64,000 nucleotides of DNA, from contig NZ_CP178740.1 in NCBI RefSeq assembly GCF_047324305.1, positions 3,658,001 through 3,722,000 on the forward strand, given 5' to 3'. Below are positions 26,860 through 35,421 of the stretch, in pieces (position 1 is the stretch's first letter; the number at the start of each line of letters is the position of its first letter). Under the pieces are notes generated by a model, which had not been told where the DNA came from, did no database searches, and saw only the letters and a list, made by a program, of their open reading frames with translations. The DNA comes from Acerihabitans sp047324305 (GTDB lineage: Bacteria; Pseudomonadota; Gammaproteobacteria; Enterobacterales; Enterobacteriaceae). The position numbers and the translations under genes are program-made.

Positions 26860-26896
26860 CACTAGCATCCTTAGGCATTAATCGCGAGGCGCGTCA

Positions 26897-27118
26897 TCAG
26901 GCAACAGTCTCGGTTTCAACAGGCACAATCAGACTCGCATGGTTCCCCTTGGGACCCTGATGAACGTCGAATCTGACCACTTGCCCGGCTTTGAGCGTGC
27001 GATAACCGTCCATTTGGATTGTTGAGTAATGCGCAAATATATCCTCGCCGCCGCTTTCAGGACAGATAAACCCAAAACCTTTGGCGTTATTGAACCATTT
27101 TACTTTACCCGTCTCCAT
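26897..27118 (-). CDS. cspD: Cold-shock-like protein CspD
   Basis: This 73-residue single OB-fold protein binds single-stranded DNA and RNA; E. coli CspD is not cold-induced but accumulates in stationary phase and inhibits replication. RNP1 (KGFGFI) and the RNP2-like DIFAHYS motif are present, as is the CspD-specific QMDGYRTLKAGQ loop. The ATG at 27118 matches the family start; the open frame upstream is not conserved. It is divergent from clpS, as in E. coli. Confidence 0.95.
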   Translation of the reverse strand: METGKVKWFNNAKGFGFICPESGGEDIFAHYSTIQMDGYRTLKAGQVVRFDVHQGPKGNHASLIVPVETETVA

Positions 27119-27485
27119 GCTTCTACATCCCTCGCAACCGAATCTTATATGTGATGAGGATTGTTGACGTCGTAAGCCTGATTGGTCAAAACAGCAGCGG
27201 CTTACGCAAGTACACTCTAGAGGATAGGAAGCACAGGTCAAGAGGATGCTGGAGGAGTTGGCTGATGACATTACTAAACTTTGAAGCAGGTAACGATATT
27301 GACGCTTTTTTGACAAAATCTCAAGGCGCCGGTCGCGATCAAAATCCTATTATTGTTATAGGTTTTAGCAGGCGGCGGTTTTGAACATCTAATGGTAGAC
27401 TGTTAACCATGATGGGGCTGCGCTCCGGGGTAGCCGGCGGTTGCAGCGGTATATCAAGAAAGAGCAACGTATTGACGGAAAGACG
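27119..27485. other. Divergent region between cspD and clpS
   Basis: This 367-base gap carries the cspD and clpS promoters. AT-rich stretches are at 27290-27365. No ORF is supportable and no operator could be assigned. Confidence 0.5.
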
Positions 27486-27806
27486 ATGGGTAACACAAGC
27501 GAAAGGCCAGGCGAACAGAATTTTGCCGAAGACCTATTGAAAGATGCGGTAAAACCCCCATCAATGTATAAAGTGATACTTATCAATGACGATTACACTC
27601 CGATGGAATTTGTCATTGACGTACTGCAAAAGTTCTTTTCTTATGATGTTGAACGTGCAACGCAACTGATGCTTACGGTTCATTATCACGGCAAGGCTAT
27701 CTGCGGAGTCTACACCGCCGAAGTCGCCGAAACCAAAGCCGCTCATGTTAATCGTTATGCCCGGGAAAATGAGCATCCGTTGCTTTGTACGCTGGAAAAG
27801 GCCTGA
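27486..27806 (+). CDS. clpS: ATP-dependent Clp protease adaptor ClpS
   Basis: This 106-residue adaptor recognises N-end-rule substrates (Leu, Phe, Trp, Tyr at the N-terminus) and hands them to ClpAP. The binding pocket is intact: VILINDDYTPMEFVIDVL and VHYHGKAICGVYTAEVAETK. The first 25 residues, the flexible tail that engages ClpA, have diverged from E. coli. Start at ATG 27486 after GGAAAG. It sits 27 bases before clpA and is presumably cotranscribed. Confidence 0.96.
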   Translation: MGNTSERPGEQNFAEDLLKDAVKPPSMYKVILINDDYTPMEFVIDVLQKFFSYDVERATQLMLTVHYHGKAICGVYTAEVAETKAAHVNRYARENEHPLLCTLEKA

Positions 27807-27833
27807 ACAGGCAATCAATTTGGGGAGGTGCCA

Positions 27834-30107
27834 ATGCTCAATCAAGAACTGGAACTCAGTTTAAATATGGCTTTCGCCAGAGCGCGCGAGCACCGGCATG
27901 AGTTTATGACCGTGGAACATCTGCTGCTGGCATTGCTCAGCAACCCTTCTGCGCGGGAAGCGCTCGAGGCGTGCACGGTTGACCTGGTGGCGTTACGCCA
28001 GGAGCTCGAAGCATTCATCGAACAGACCACACCGACCTTACCGACCAGTGACGAAGAGCGCGATACGCAGCCTACGCTCAGCTTCCAGCGCGTATTGCAG
28101 CGCGCGGTGTTCCATGTCCAGTCATCAGGACGCAGTGAAGTCTCCGGCGCCAATGTCCTGGTTGCTATTTTTAGCGAACAGGAGTCCCAGGCGGCCTATC
28201 TGCTGCGTAAGCATGATGTCAGCCGGCTCGACATAGTGAATTTCATCTCCCACGGCACCCGTAAAGATGAAACGCAGGCACCCGGCCCTGAAAATCCGGT
28301 TAACGAAGAGCAGGCAGGCGGGGAGGAGCGTATGGAAAATTTCACTACCAATCTTAACCAACTCGCCCGGGTGGGCGGGATCGATCCCCTGATTGGCCGT
28401 GAGCGGGAGCTGGAACGTACCGTACAGGTATTATGCCGTCGCCGTAAAAACAACCCGCTGCTGGTGGGCGAATCCGGCGTCGGTAAAACGGCGATTGCGG
28501 AAGGCCTGGCCTGGCGCATCGTCCAGGGCGACGTGCCCGAGGTTATCGCCGACTGCACGATTTATTCACTCGATATCGGCTCGTTGCTGGCCGGCACGAA
28601 ATACCGCGGCGACTTCGAGAAGCGCTTCAAGGCCCTGCTCAAGCAGCTGGAATCGGATAAAAACAGCATCCTGTTTATCGATGAGATCCACACCATCATC
28701 GGCGCCGGCGCCGCTTCGGGCGGTCAGGTCGATGCGGCTAACCTGATCAAACCGCTGCTTTCCAGCGGCAAGATCCGGGTCATGGGCTCCACCACCTATC
28801 AGGAATTCAGTAATATTTTCGAAAAGGATCGGGCGCTGGCGCGTCGCTTCCAGAAAATTGATATCACCGAGCCGTCGGTGGAAGAGACCGTGCAGATCCT
28901 GACCGGGCTTAAGCCAAAATATGAGGCCCATCATGACGTGCGTTATACCGCCAAGGCGGTGCGCGCGGCGGTTGAGCTGGCGGTGAAATACATTAACGAT
29001 CGCCATCTGCCCGACAAGGCCATTGATGTTATCGATGAGGCGGGCGCCCGCAGCCGGCTGATGCCGGTGAGCAAACGTAAAAAGACCGTTAACGTGGCGG
29101 ATATCGAATCGGTGGTGGCGCGTATCGCGCGGATTCCGGAAAAAACCGTCTCCTCCAGCGATCGCGATGTGCTCAAGCACCTAAACGAACGCCTGAAGAT
29201 GCTGGTGTTCGGACAGGATAAGGCCATCGAGGCGCTGACCGAAGCGATCAAGATGAGCCGCGCCGGGCTGGGCCAGGATCATAAGCCGGTAGGTTCCTTC
29301 CTGTTCGCGGGTCCGACCGGCGTGGGTAAAACCGAAGTCACGGTGCAACTGGCGAAAGCGCTTGATATCGAGCTGCTGCGCTTTGATATGTCCGAATATA
29401 TGGAGCGTCATACGGTCAGCCGGCTGATCGGCGCGCCTCCGGGATATGTGGGCTACGACCAGGGCGGCCTGTTGACCGATGCGGTCCTCAAGCATCCGCA
29501 CGCCGTGCTGCTGCTTGATGAAATCGAGAAAGCGCATCCGGACGTGTTCAATCTGCTGCTGCAGGTGATGGACAACGGTACGCTGACCGATAACAATGGC
29601 CGTAAGGCGGACTTCCGCAACGTTATAGTGGTGATGACCACCAATGCCGGGGTGCAGGAAACCACGCGCCAGTCTATCGGTATGATCCAGCAGGATAACA
29701 GTACGGATGCCATGGGCGAGATCAAGAAGATCTTTACCCCTGAATTCCGCAACCGCCTGGATAACGTGATTTGGTTTAATCACTTGTCGCCGGAAATCAT
29801 CCAATTGGTGGTGGACAAGTTTATCGTGGAACTGCAGGCGCAGCTGGATGCCAAGGGCGTGTCGCTGGAAGTCAGCGATGAAGCCCGCGACTGGCTGTCC
29901 ACCAAGGGCTATGACAAGTCCATGGGCGCGCGGCCGATGGCCAGGGTGATGCAGGAGAACCTGAAGAAGCCTCTGGCCAACGAACTGTTGTTCGGGTCGC
30001 TGGTCGATGGCGGTTCAGTCACCGTAGAGCTGAACAAGGACAAGAAAGAGCTGACCTACCATTTCCTCAGCGCGCAAAAACGCAAAGCGGAAGGCGTGGT
30101 CCACTAA
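27834..30107 (+). CDS. clpA: ATP-dependent Clp protease ATP-binding subunit ClpA
   Basis: This 757-residue AAA+ unfoldase feeds substrates into ClpP. It has an N-terminal Clp_N domain (residues 1-140) that docks ClpS, a first ATPase with Walker A GESGVGKT at 212-219 and LFIDEIHTIIGAG, and a second with GPTGVGKT at 493-500 and LLLDEIEKAHPDV. The ClpP-binding IGL-type loop lies in TTRQSIGMIQQDN (here IGM). Start at ATG 27834 with GGGGAGG upstream; an in-frame GTG at 27828 overlaps that site. Length equals E. coli ClpA within one residue. Confidence 0.97.
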   Translation: MLNQELELSLNMAFARAREHRHEFMTVEHLLLALLSNPSAREALEACTVDLVALRQELEAFIEQTTPTLPTSDEERDTQPTLSFQRVLQRAVFHVQSSGRSEVSGANVLVAIFSEQESQAAYLLRKHDVSRLDIVNFISHGTRKDETQAPGPENPVNEEQAGGEERMENFTTNLNQLARVGGIDPLIGRERELERTVQVLCRRRKNNPLLVGESGVGKTAIAEGLAWRIVQGDVPEVIADCTIYSLDIGSLLAGTKYRGDFEKRFKALLKQLESDKNSILFIDEIHTIIGAGAASGGQVDAANLIKPLLSSGKIRVMGSTTYQEFSNIFEKDRALARRFQKIDITEPSVEETVQILTGLKPKYEAHHDVRYTAKAVRAAVELAVKYINDRHLPDKAIDVIDEAGARSRLMPVSKRKKTVNVADIESVVARIARIPEKTVSSSDRDVLKHLNERLKMLVFGQDKAIEALTEAIKMSRAGLGQDHKPVGSFLFAGPTGVGKTEVTVQLAKALDIELLRFDMSEYMERHTVSRLIGAPPGYVGYDQGGLLTDAVLKHPHAVLLLDEIEKAHPDVFNLLLQVMDNGTLTDNNGRKADFRNVIVVMTTNAGVQETTRQSIGMIQQDNSTDAMGEIKKIFTPEFRNRLDNVIWFNHLSPEIIQLVVDKFIVELQAQLDAKGVSLEVSDEARDWLSTKGYDKSMGARPMARVMQENLKKPLANELLFGSLVDGGSVTVELNKDKKELTYHFLSAQKRKAEGVVH

Positions 30108-30135
30108 ACCCCGATCAGCGGGTAACGGGCAAGAT

Positions 30136-30167
30136 AAAAAGGCGATGCGCTGCATCGCCTTTTTTTA
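30136..30167 (+). terminator. Rho-independent terminator of clpSA
   Basis: AAAAAGGCGATGC pairs with GCATCGCCTTTTT over a 3-base loop and ends in an eight-T run (30160-30167 with one trailing A). It lies 28 bases past the clpA stop. Confidence 0.92.
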
Positions 30168-30312
30168 TTCCCCCAGCGGAGCGGCGGCGGACGAGGTCCG
30201 GCTGCGCGACAGGGAGCCGGGCCGTGTTCCGGCACCGGCAGGTATCATTATGGAGTATCAGGTCGGCGCGGATAAACGCCCGCACGGCGCATATCGGCGG
30301 TAAGGAAGCCTA

Positions 30313-30531
30313 TCAGCGGCTACGGAAGACAATGCGGCCTTTGCTCAGGTCGTACGGGGTCAGCTCAACAGTGACTTTGTCGCCCGTCAGGATGCGGATA
30401 TAGTTTTTGCGCATTTTACCGGAGATATGAGCGGTTACCACATGCCCGTTTTCCAATTCCACACGGAACATGGTGTTAGGCAATGTATCCAGTACCGTGC
30501 CTTGCATTTCAATATTGTCTTCTTTGGCCAT
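30313..30531 (-). CDS. infA: Translation initiation factor IF-1
   Basis: This 72-residue S1-type OB-fold factor occupies the ribosomal A site during initiation. The sequence from MAKEDNIEMQG to KGRIVFRSR is nearly the same as in other enterobacteria. AGAGGATT precedes the ATG. In E. coli the serW tRNA lies between clpA and infA; no tRNA can be seen in the 205 bases here. Confidence 0.97.
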   Translation of the reverse strand: MAKEDNIEMQGTVLDTLPNTMFRVELENGHVVTAHISGKMRKNYIRILTGDKVTVELTPYDLSKGRIVFRSR

Positions 30532-30623
30532 CGAATCCTCTAGGTTTAAATACCATAGTTTTTAACCGGCAAGATAATGCCGAAAAACCCTCATTATGTA
30601 AAGAAGTGATGAAGAACGCCGCA

Positions 30624-31352
30624 TTATTCACAACGATCGGGGTCGCTGTCTACGCTGCCGGCAGAGAGGGTTTGTGGTTGCCAGCAATGGGGTGCCAGCG
30701 TTAAAGGGTGTAACTGACTCAGCAGGGTCAGATAGTCGCGTCGCGGTATTTCCCGTGCGCCTAACGAGGCCGTGTGTGAGTTCAATACCTGACAGTCTAT
30801 CAGTTTTCCCCCTTGTTGCCTAAAGAAACGGCAAAAAGTCAGCAACGCCGTCTTGGACGCGTTGTCCCGGCGGCTGAACATGGATTCGCCGCAGAACAGG
30901 GCGCCCTGCGCCACGCCGTACATACCGCCCACCAGTTCATCGCCCTGCCAGACTTCCACCGAGTGAGCCTGTCCCAGGGCATGCAGGCGGCGATAGGCCA
31001 AAACCACCTCGGGGCCAATCCAGGTGCCTTCTATGCCCCGTTCGGCGCAGGCGGCGATCACCTCGGCAAACGCCTGGTTGAGCGTAACGCGAAACGGGCT
31101 GTGCCTGAGAAAACGTTTCAGGCTGCGGCTGATATGGAATTCCTCCGGGAACAGCACCGCGCGGGGATCCGGCGACCACCACAAGATGGCATCCCCCGGC
31201 GAGTACCAGGGGAAAATGCCCAGTTGATAGGCGGCCAGCAGGCGCTCGGGGGAAAGATCCCCGCCGAAGGCCAACAGCCCGTTGGGTTCATGCAGCGCGG
31301 ATGTCGGCGCGGGAAATCGTATTGAATCCGGAGAAAGCCGGTACAGTCGCAT
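30624..31352 (-). CDS. aat: Leucyl/phenylalanyl-tRNA-protein transferase
   Basis: This 242-residue GNAT-like enzyme attaches Leu or Phe to proteins with N-terminal Lys or Arg, creating the N-end degrons read by ClpS and ClpA encoded close by. GLLAFGGDLSPERLLAAYQLGIFPWY and ILWWSPDPRAVLFPEEFH form the substrate pocket, and LIDCQVLNSHTASLGAREIPR the catalytic region. The C-terminus is a little longer and cysteine/serine rich (SVDSDPDRCE). It lies 92 bases from infA on the same strand. Confidence 0.95.
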   Translation of the reverse strand: MRLYRLSPDSIRFPAPTSALHEPNGLLAFGGDLSPERLLAAYQLGIFPWYSPGDAILWWSPDPRAVLFPEEFHISRSLKRFLRHSPFRVTLNQAFAEVIAACAERGIEGTWIGPEVVLAYRRLHALGQAHSVEVWQGDELVGGMYGVAQGALFCGESMFSRRDNASKTALLTFCRFFRQQGGKLIDCQVLNSHTASLGAREIPRRDYLTLLSQLHPLTLAPHCWQPQTLSAGSVDSDPDRCE

Positions 31353-31396
31353 AGCGCTTATTTTTTATTCTCCTCAACCGTCCGCTTTAGCGATAA

Positions 31397-33124
31397 TTAT
31401 ACGCCACCCGGAGAGTGATAACGAAAATACCGCCCCTTTTCCGCCATCAGCGTCGCATGGGAGCCTTGTTCAGCGATCCCGCCCCGATCCATGACATAAA
31501 TTCTATCCATCATATCCAGGCCCTGCAGCCGATGGGTGATAATCACCAGGGTCTTGGCCCGGCCCAACTGATGCAACGCGTCCAATACACGCCGTTCGGT
31601 GGCGGCGTCCAGCCCTTCGGTCGGTTCGTCGAGCAGCAGCAGCGGCGCGTCGTGGAGCAGGGCGCGGGCGATGCCGAGCCGCCGCTGTTCACCACCGGAT
31701 AACTGCCGTCCGCCTTCGCCCAGCCAGGCGTCGAGGCCTTGGTTTTCCAGGAGCTTGTCCAGCCCCAGAAGCGAAAGGATATGGGCCAGCCGCGCGTCGT
31801 CCGCCTGGGCCGCGCCCAACAGCAGATTGTCGCGCAGCGTGGCGTTGAAAATATGCACCCGCTGGGGCACCACGCTCATCATGGCGCGCAGCGCCGGTTC
31901 ACTCCAGCGCGCCAGGGATTGACCGTTTAACAGAATTTGCCCGCGGTCCACGTCCCAGGCGCGGGTCAGCAATTGCAGCAGGGTGGATTTGCCGCTGCCG
32001 GTGTGGCCCAGGATGGCGATATGTTCTCCCGCGTTTATCCGCAACGACACCCCGGCAACCGCCGGCAGCGGCTGATCGGGATAACGGAAACCGACGGCGT
32101 CGAGGACCAGCGCGGCATCGCCGCCGGCCGCCGGTCCGTCGGCCGGGAAAACCACCGCCGGGTCGCGGCCGATGACGTCGGCGATACGTCCGGCCGAGGC
32201 GATAACCTGGCCGAGATGCTGAAAGGCGCCGGCTACCGGGCCAAGCGCTTCGAACGCCGCCAGCGTGGTAAACACGAACAACGCAATCAGCGCGCCGGGA
32301 TGACTGTCGCCGCCGATGCCGGCGGCGGCAAGCCACAAAATCAAGGTGACCGCCATGCCGGTTATCAGCGTCAGCATCCCCTGCGCCAGGGCGGCCAGGT
32401 TGGCCTGCTGCCGCTGACGTTGCTGCCAGCGCCGTTCAGTCTCGTCCAATTGCCCGCGGTAGCGCGCGGCGGCGCCGTAAACCGTTAGTTCGGCATTGCC
32501 CTGCAGCCAGGTGGCCAGGTGCTGCCGGTAATCGGCGCGCAGCCGGGTCAGCGCTTCCCCCACCGGCTTCCCGGCCCGATAGAACAGCGGAGGGACGATC
32601 AGCAGCACCGCCAGCATGATTGCGCCCAATGTCAGGGCCAGGGAGGCGTCGAGCCAGCTTAGCCCCACGGTGACCACCAGAATCACCACAAAAGCGCTCA
32701 GCAGGGGCGAGAGGACGCGTAAATAGAGGTGATCCAGGGTATCGACATCCGCCACCAGGCGGTTAAGCAGCTCCGCCTGGCGAAAACCGGCCAGCGCGCC
32801 GGGGGAAAGCGGCAGGATTTTTTGAAAGGTGTAGATGCGCAAATGCTGCAAGACGCGGAAAGTGGCGTCATGGCTGACCACCCGTTCCGCCCAGCGGCCG
32901 GCGGTGCGGGTTATGGCTGCGCCGCGCACCCCGGCGGCCGGCAGCATATAGTTAAAGCTGTATAAGCCCGCCATGCCCGCCAGCGCCGAGCCGGCCAGGA
33001 ACCAGCCGGACAGGCTGAGCAGGCCGATGCTGGCCAGCAGCGTGACGATGGCCAGGAGCATGCCCAGGGCAATCTGGCCGGCATGGCGGCGATACAGGGC
33101 CAGGAAGGGGAATAATACGCGCAT
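31397..33124 (-). CDS. cydC: Heterodimeric ABC exporter CydC
   Basis: This 575-residue half-transporter has six N-terminal membrane helices and a C-terminal ATPase with GHTGSGKSTLLQL, LSGGEQRRLGIAR and LLLLDEPTEGLD. With CydD it exports cysteine and glutathione to the periplasm and is needed to assemble cytochrome bd oxidase and c-type cytochromes. It starts two bases after the cydD stop, indicating coupling. The gene name is assigned by order (cydD upstream, cydC downstream) and by similarity. Confidence 0.94.
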   Translation of the reverse strand: MRVLFPFLALYRRHAGQIALGMLLAIVTLLASIGLLSLSGWFLAGSALAGMAGLYSFNYMLPAAGVRGAAITRTAGRWAERVVSHDATFRVLQHLRIYTFQKILPLSPGALAGFRQAELLNRLVADVDTLDHLYLRVLSPLLSAFVVILVVTVGLSWLDASLALTLGAIMLAVLLIVPPLFYRAGKPVGEALTRLRADYRQHLATWLQGNAELTVYGAAARYRGQLDETERRWQQRQRQQANLAALAQGMLTLITGMAVTLILWLAAAGIGGDSHPGALIALFVFTTLAAFEALGPVAGAFQHLGQVIASAGRIADVIGRDPAVVFPADGPAAGGDAALVLDAVGFRYPDQPLPAVAGVSLRINAGEHIAILGHTGSGKSTLLQLLTRAWDVDRGQILLNGQSLARWSEPALRAMMSVVPQRVHIFNATLRDNLLLGAAQADDARLAHILSLLGLDKLLENQGLDAWLGEGGRQLSGGEQRRLGIARALLHDAPLLLLDEPTEGLDAATERRVLDALHQLGRAKTLVIITHRLQGLDMMDRIYVMDRGGIAEQGSHATLMAEKGRYFRYHSPGGV

Positions 33125-33126
33125 AG

Positions 33127-34890
33127 TCAGAGTCCTCCGCGACGATAGGCCAGCAGGTCGGCAAAGGGGCCGGGTAAAGAGGCCAACTGCGCATAGCGTC
33201 CCTGCTGCACGATTTGGCCGTTGCCCATGACCCAGATATCATCGAAATCGCGGATATCCGCCAGTTGATGGGTGACCAGTATCGTGGTGTGCCGCCGGGA
33301 TGCCCGGTCCAGCGCCGCCGTGACCAGCTTTTCGCTGTGGGCGTCCAGGCTGGCGGTCGGTTCGTCGAGCAGCATCAGCGCCGGGGATTGCAGCAGGGCG
33401 CGTCCCAGGGCGACACGCTGCGCCTGGCCGACGGACAGGCGCGCGGCATTGTCGCCAAGCACGGTATCCAGTCCCTGCGGCAGCAGCGGTAAAAATTCGC
33501 TGATATAGGCCTGCTCCACCGCCTGTTTTAGAACGGCGGCATCCGCGTCGGGCCGCCCGAGCAGGATATTATCCTTCAGCGTCGGCGCGGGCAGGAACGG
33601 GTCTTGGCTGATCCAGCTCAGTTGGCTGCGCCAATGCGACGGCGACAGGTCGCGCAGCTCATGGCCGTTAACGCGCAATGAACCCTGGTAGGGCAGGAAT
33701 CCCAACAGCACATGTAACAGCGAACTTTTGCCGGCCCCGCTTTGCCCGACGATGGCCAATCGCCGGCCGGGTTCCAGCGTGAAATTCAGCGGGCCGGCCA
33801 GCGCCGTGCCGTCCGGCGCCATGATGACCAGCTGTTCGGCGCGCAGGCCGATGGGGCCCAGGACGGGCGCGGCGAGACCCGCGCCCTGCGACTGCACGTC
33901 GGTCTCGAGAAAGGCAACCAGCGATTCCGCCGCGCCCACCGCCTGGGCCTTGGCGTGGTAAAAAGCGCCTAAATCCCGCAGCGGCTGAAAAAACTCAGGC
34001 GCCAGTATCAAGACCAGGAAACCGGCGAACAAGGTGACGCCGGTGCCGTAGCTGCCGAAGTGAAGCTCGCCGAGATACGAAAAGCCAAAATACACCGCCA
34101 CCACCGCAATGGAAATCGAGGCAAAAAATTCCAGCACGCCGGAGGAAAGAAACGCCAGCCGCAGGACTTCCATGGTACGTAAACGGAAATCGTTGGTGGC
34201 GCGGCTGATATGCTCGGTTTCCGCCTGCGCGCGATCAAACAGTCTTAGCGTGTCCAGGCCGCGCAGGCGATCGAGGAAATAGCCCGACAGCCGGGCCAGC
34301 GCCAGGAAGTTGCGGCGGTTGGCGTCGGCGGCGCCCATCCCCACCAGCGCCATAAACAAGGGAATCAGCGGCGCGGTGCAAAATAATATCAGCCCGGCCA
34401 TCCAGTTCACCGGGAACACCGCCAGTAAAATCAGCAGCGGCACCAGGCCCGCCAGATACATCTGCGGCAGATAGCGCGCATAATAATCCTGCATGTCCTC
34501 AATCTGCTCAAGCAGAAGGCTGCTCCAACTGCCGGCGGGTTTGCCCTGGATCCAGGCGGGGCCCAGCAGTTCCAGCCGATCCAGCACCTGGCGGCGTATT
34601 TCCCGTCTCAGCACCTGTCCGGCGATAAAACCGACCCGCTCGCGCAGCCAGCCTGCCAACGCGCGCAGCGCAAACAGCGCCGCCATGGCGATAAACCAGC
34701 CCGTAAGCGCCTCGCGCGGCTGCTGCCCGACAATCAGCGCCTGCAGCAGATAAGCCAATACCCAGGCCTGGGCGATGATAACCAGGCCGCTCAGCAGGCC
34801 CAGCAGTAAAGAGAAACGAAGCCAGCGCTTTACCAGCGCGCTTTGCGACTTGAGCCAGCGGACAAGCACTTGCTGTCGGTTTTTATTCAT
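33127..34890 (-). CDS. cydD: Heterodimeric ABC exporter CydD
   Basis: This 587-residue half-transporter partners CydC. Six membrane helices are followed by an ATPase with GQSGAGKSSLLHV and the characteristically degenerate signature LSVGQAQRVALGR, then LLLDEPTASLD. The GPAWIQGKPAGSW segment is a CydD landmark. ATG 34890 (MNKNRQQ) matches E. coli (588 residues), although no clear ribosome site precedes it; TTG 34899 is the alternative. Confidence 0.94.
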   Translation of the reverse strand: MNKNRQQVLVRWLKSQSALVKRWLRFSLLLGLLSGLVIIAQAWVLAYLLQALIVGQQPREALTGWFIAMAALFALRALAGWLRERVGFIAGQVLRREIRRQVLDRLELLGPAWIQGKPAGSWSSLLLEQIEDMQDYYARYLPQMYLAGLVPLLILLAVFPVNWMAGLILFCTAPLIPLFMALVGMGAADANRRNFLALARLSGYFLDRLRGLDTLRLFDRAQAETEHISRATNDFRLRTMEVLRLAFLSSGVLEFFASISIAVVAVYFGFSYLGELHFGSYGTGVTLFAGFLVLILAPEFFQPLRDLGAFYHAKAQAVGAAESLVAFLETDVQSQGAGLAAPVLGPIGLRAEQLVIMAPDGTALAGPLNFTLEPGRRLAIVGQSGAGKSSLLHVLLGFLPYQGSLRVNGHELRDLSPSHWRSQLSWISQDPFLPAPTLKDNILLGRPDADAAVLKQAVEQAYISEFLPLLPQGLDTVLGDNAARLSVGQAQRVALGRALLQSPALMLLDEPTASLDAHSEKLVTAALDRASRRHTTILVTHQLADIRDFDDIWVMGNGQIVQQGRYAQLASLPGPFADLLAYRRGGL

Positions 34891-35147
34891 TGAAGACAAT
34901 TTCAGCCGGTGTGATGTGTATGTAAGTCGAAAATCCCATGTGGGGAAGCGAAAAGCCGGAAAAGGGCAGGCGTTCTCCAGCGTGCCGACATATTACCCTG
35001 TTGCGGCGGAGGTGAAAATAATAATGACATTTATCAGGGGACCTTTGCCTGCGGGCGCAACGGCATTTCAGCCGACTGGACGGCGCCGTGGGGATATGAA
35101 ATTCTGCCGCTTTTTCGCATGCCATAAGTTGGGCGTTTTCATGGTAT

Positions 35148-35194
35148 GCCGGGCGCCGGCATGCGACAAGGGGATGGCAGTCGCGCCATCCCCT
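35148..35194 (-). repeat. Terminal motif plus hairpin of the dispersed repeat (fragment, copy R1a)
   Basis: The 22 bases at 35148-35169 match 46266-46287 at 21 of 22 positions. They are followed by a hairpin, GGGGATGGC (35170-35178) with GCCATCCCC (35185-35193), whose stem sequence differs from those of the other copies. It faces the opposite way from the core piece at 35241. Confidence 0.7.
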
Positions 35195-35240
35195 CCCGGT
35201 ATCAAATATCACATAAAACAAAAAGAAAGCGTTAACGTTG

Positions 35241-35405
35241 CAAACAGTGGTTTTGACGTTGTAACGGCATAGCGTGCGCTGGCGGCACAAAGCCCGGCTG
35301 GATGAGCCGCCGGGAGCGGCTCAAGCTCAGGGTCGCGCCGGGAGCGCGTCCCGGGCGGTCCAAAAAACGGGCTGGTTGTGGCGACAGGAACCGCGCATCA
35401 ACGCC
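35241..35405 (+). repeat. Core part of the dispersed repeat (copy R1b, lacks the terminal motif)
   Basis: It shares TTGACGTTGT (35253-35262), a 19-nt core ATGAGCCGCCGGGAGCGGC (35302-35320) and the GCGCCGGGAGCGCGTCCCG block with the copy at 46919-47150. It runs to within about 20 bases of the trxB stop and lacks the GTCGCTTGCCGG end. The right boundary is approximate. Confidence 0.75.
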
Positions 35406-35421
35406 GCGCCTCGAAACGCCC

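Larger units (their letters stand above)
26544..26896. other. Intergenic region between ybjX and cspD
   Basis: This 353-base gap holds the ybjX promoter region (a 14-base palindrome AACAAGGCCTTGTT at 26580-26593 and a PhoP-type box at 26640-26656) and, at the right, the cspD terminator. No remnant of macA or macB is visible. Confidence 0.6.
34891..35421. other. Intergenic region between cydD and trxB with repeat element pieces
   Basis: There is no credible gene in about 530 bases. The left 250 bases are unremarkable. From 35148 to about 35405 the region is made of two pieces of the dispersed repeat also present at 46.3 and 46.9 kb. Confidence 0.6.

Noticed and set aside
30108..30312. tRNA-Ser gene between clpA and infA
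   Set aside because: No acceptor stem, T-loop GTTCRA motif or cloverleaf is visible.
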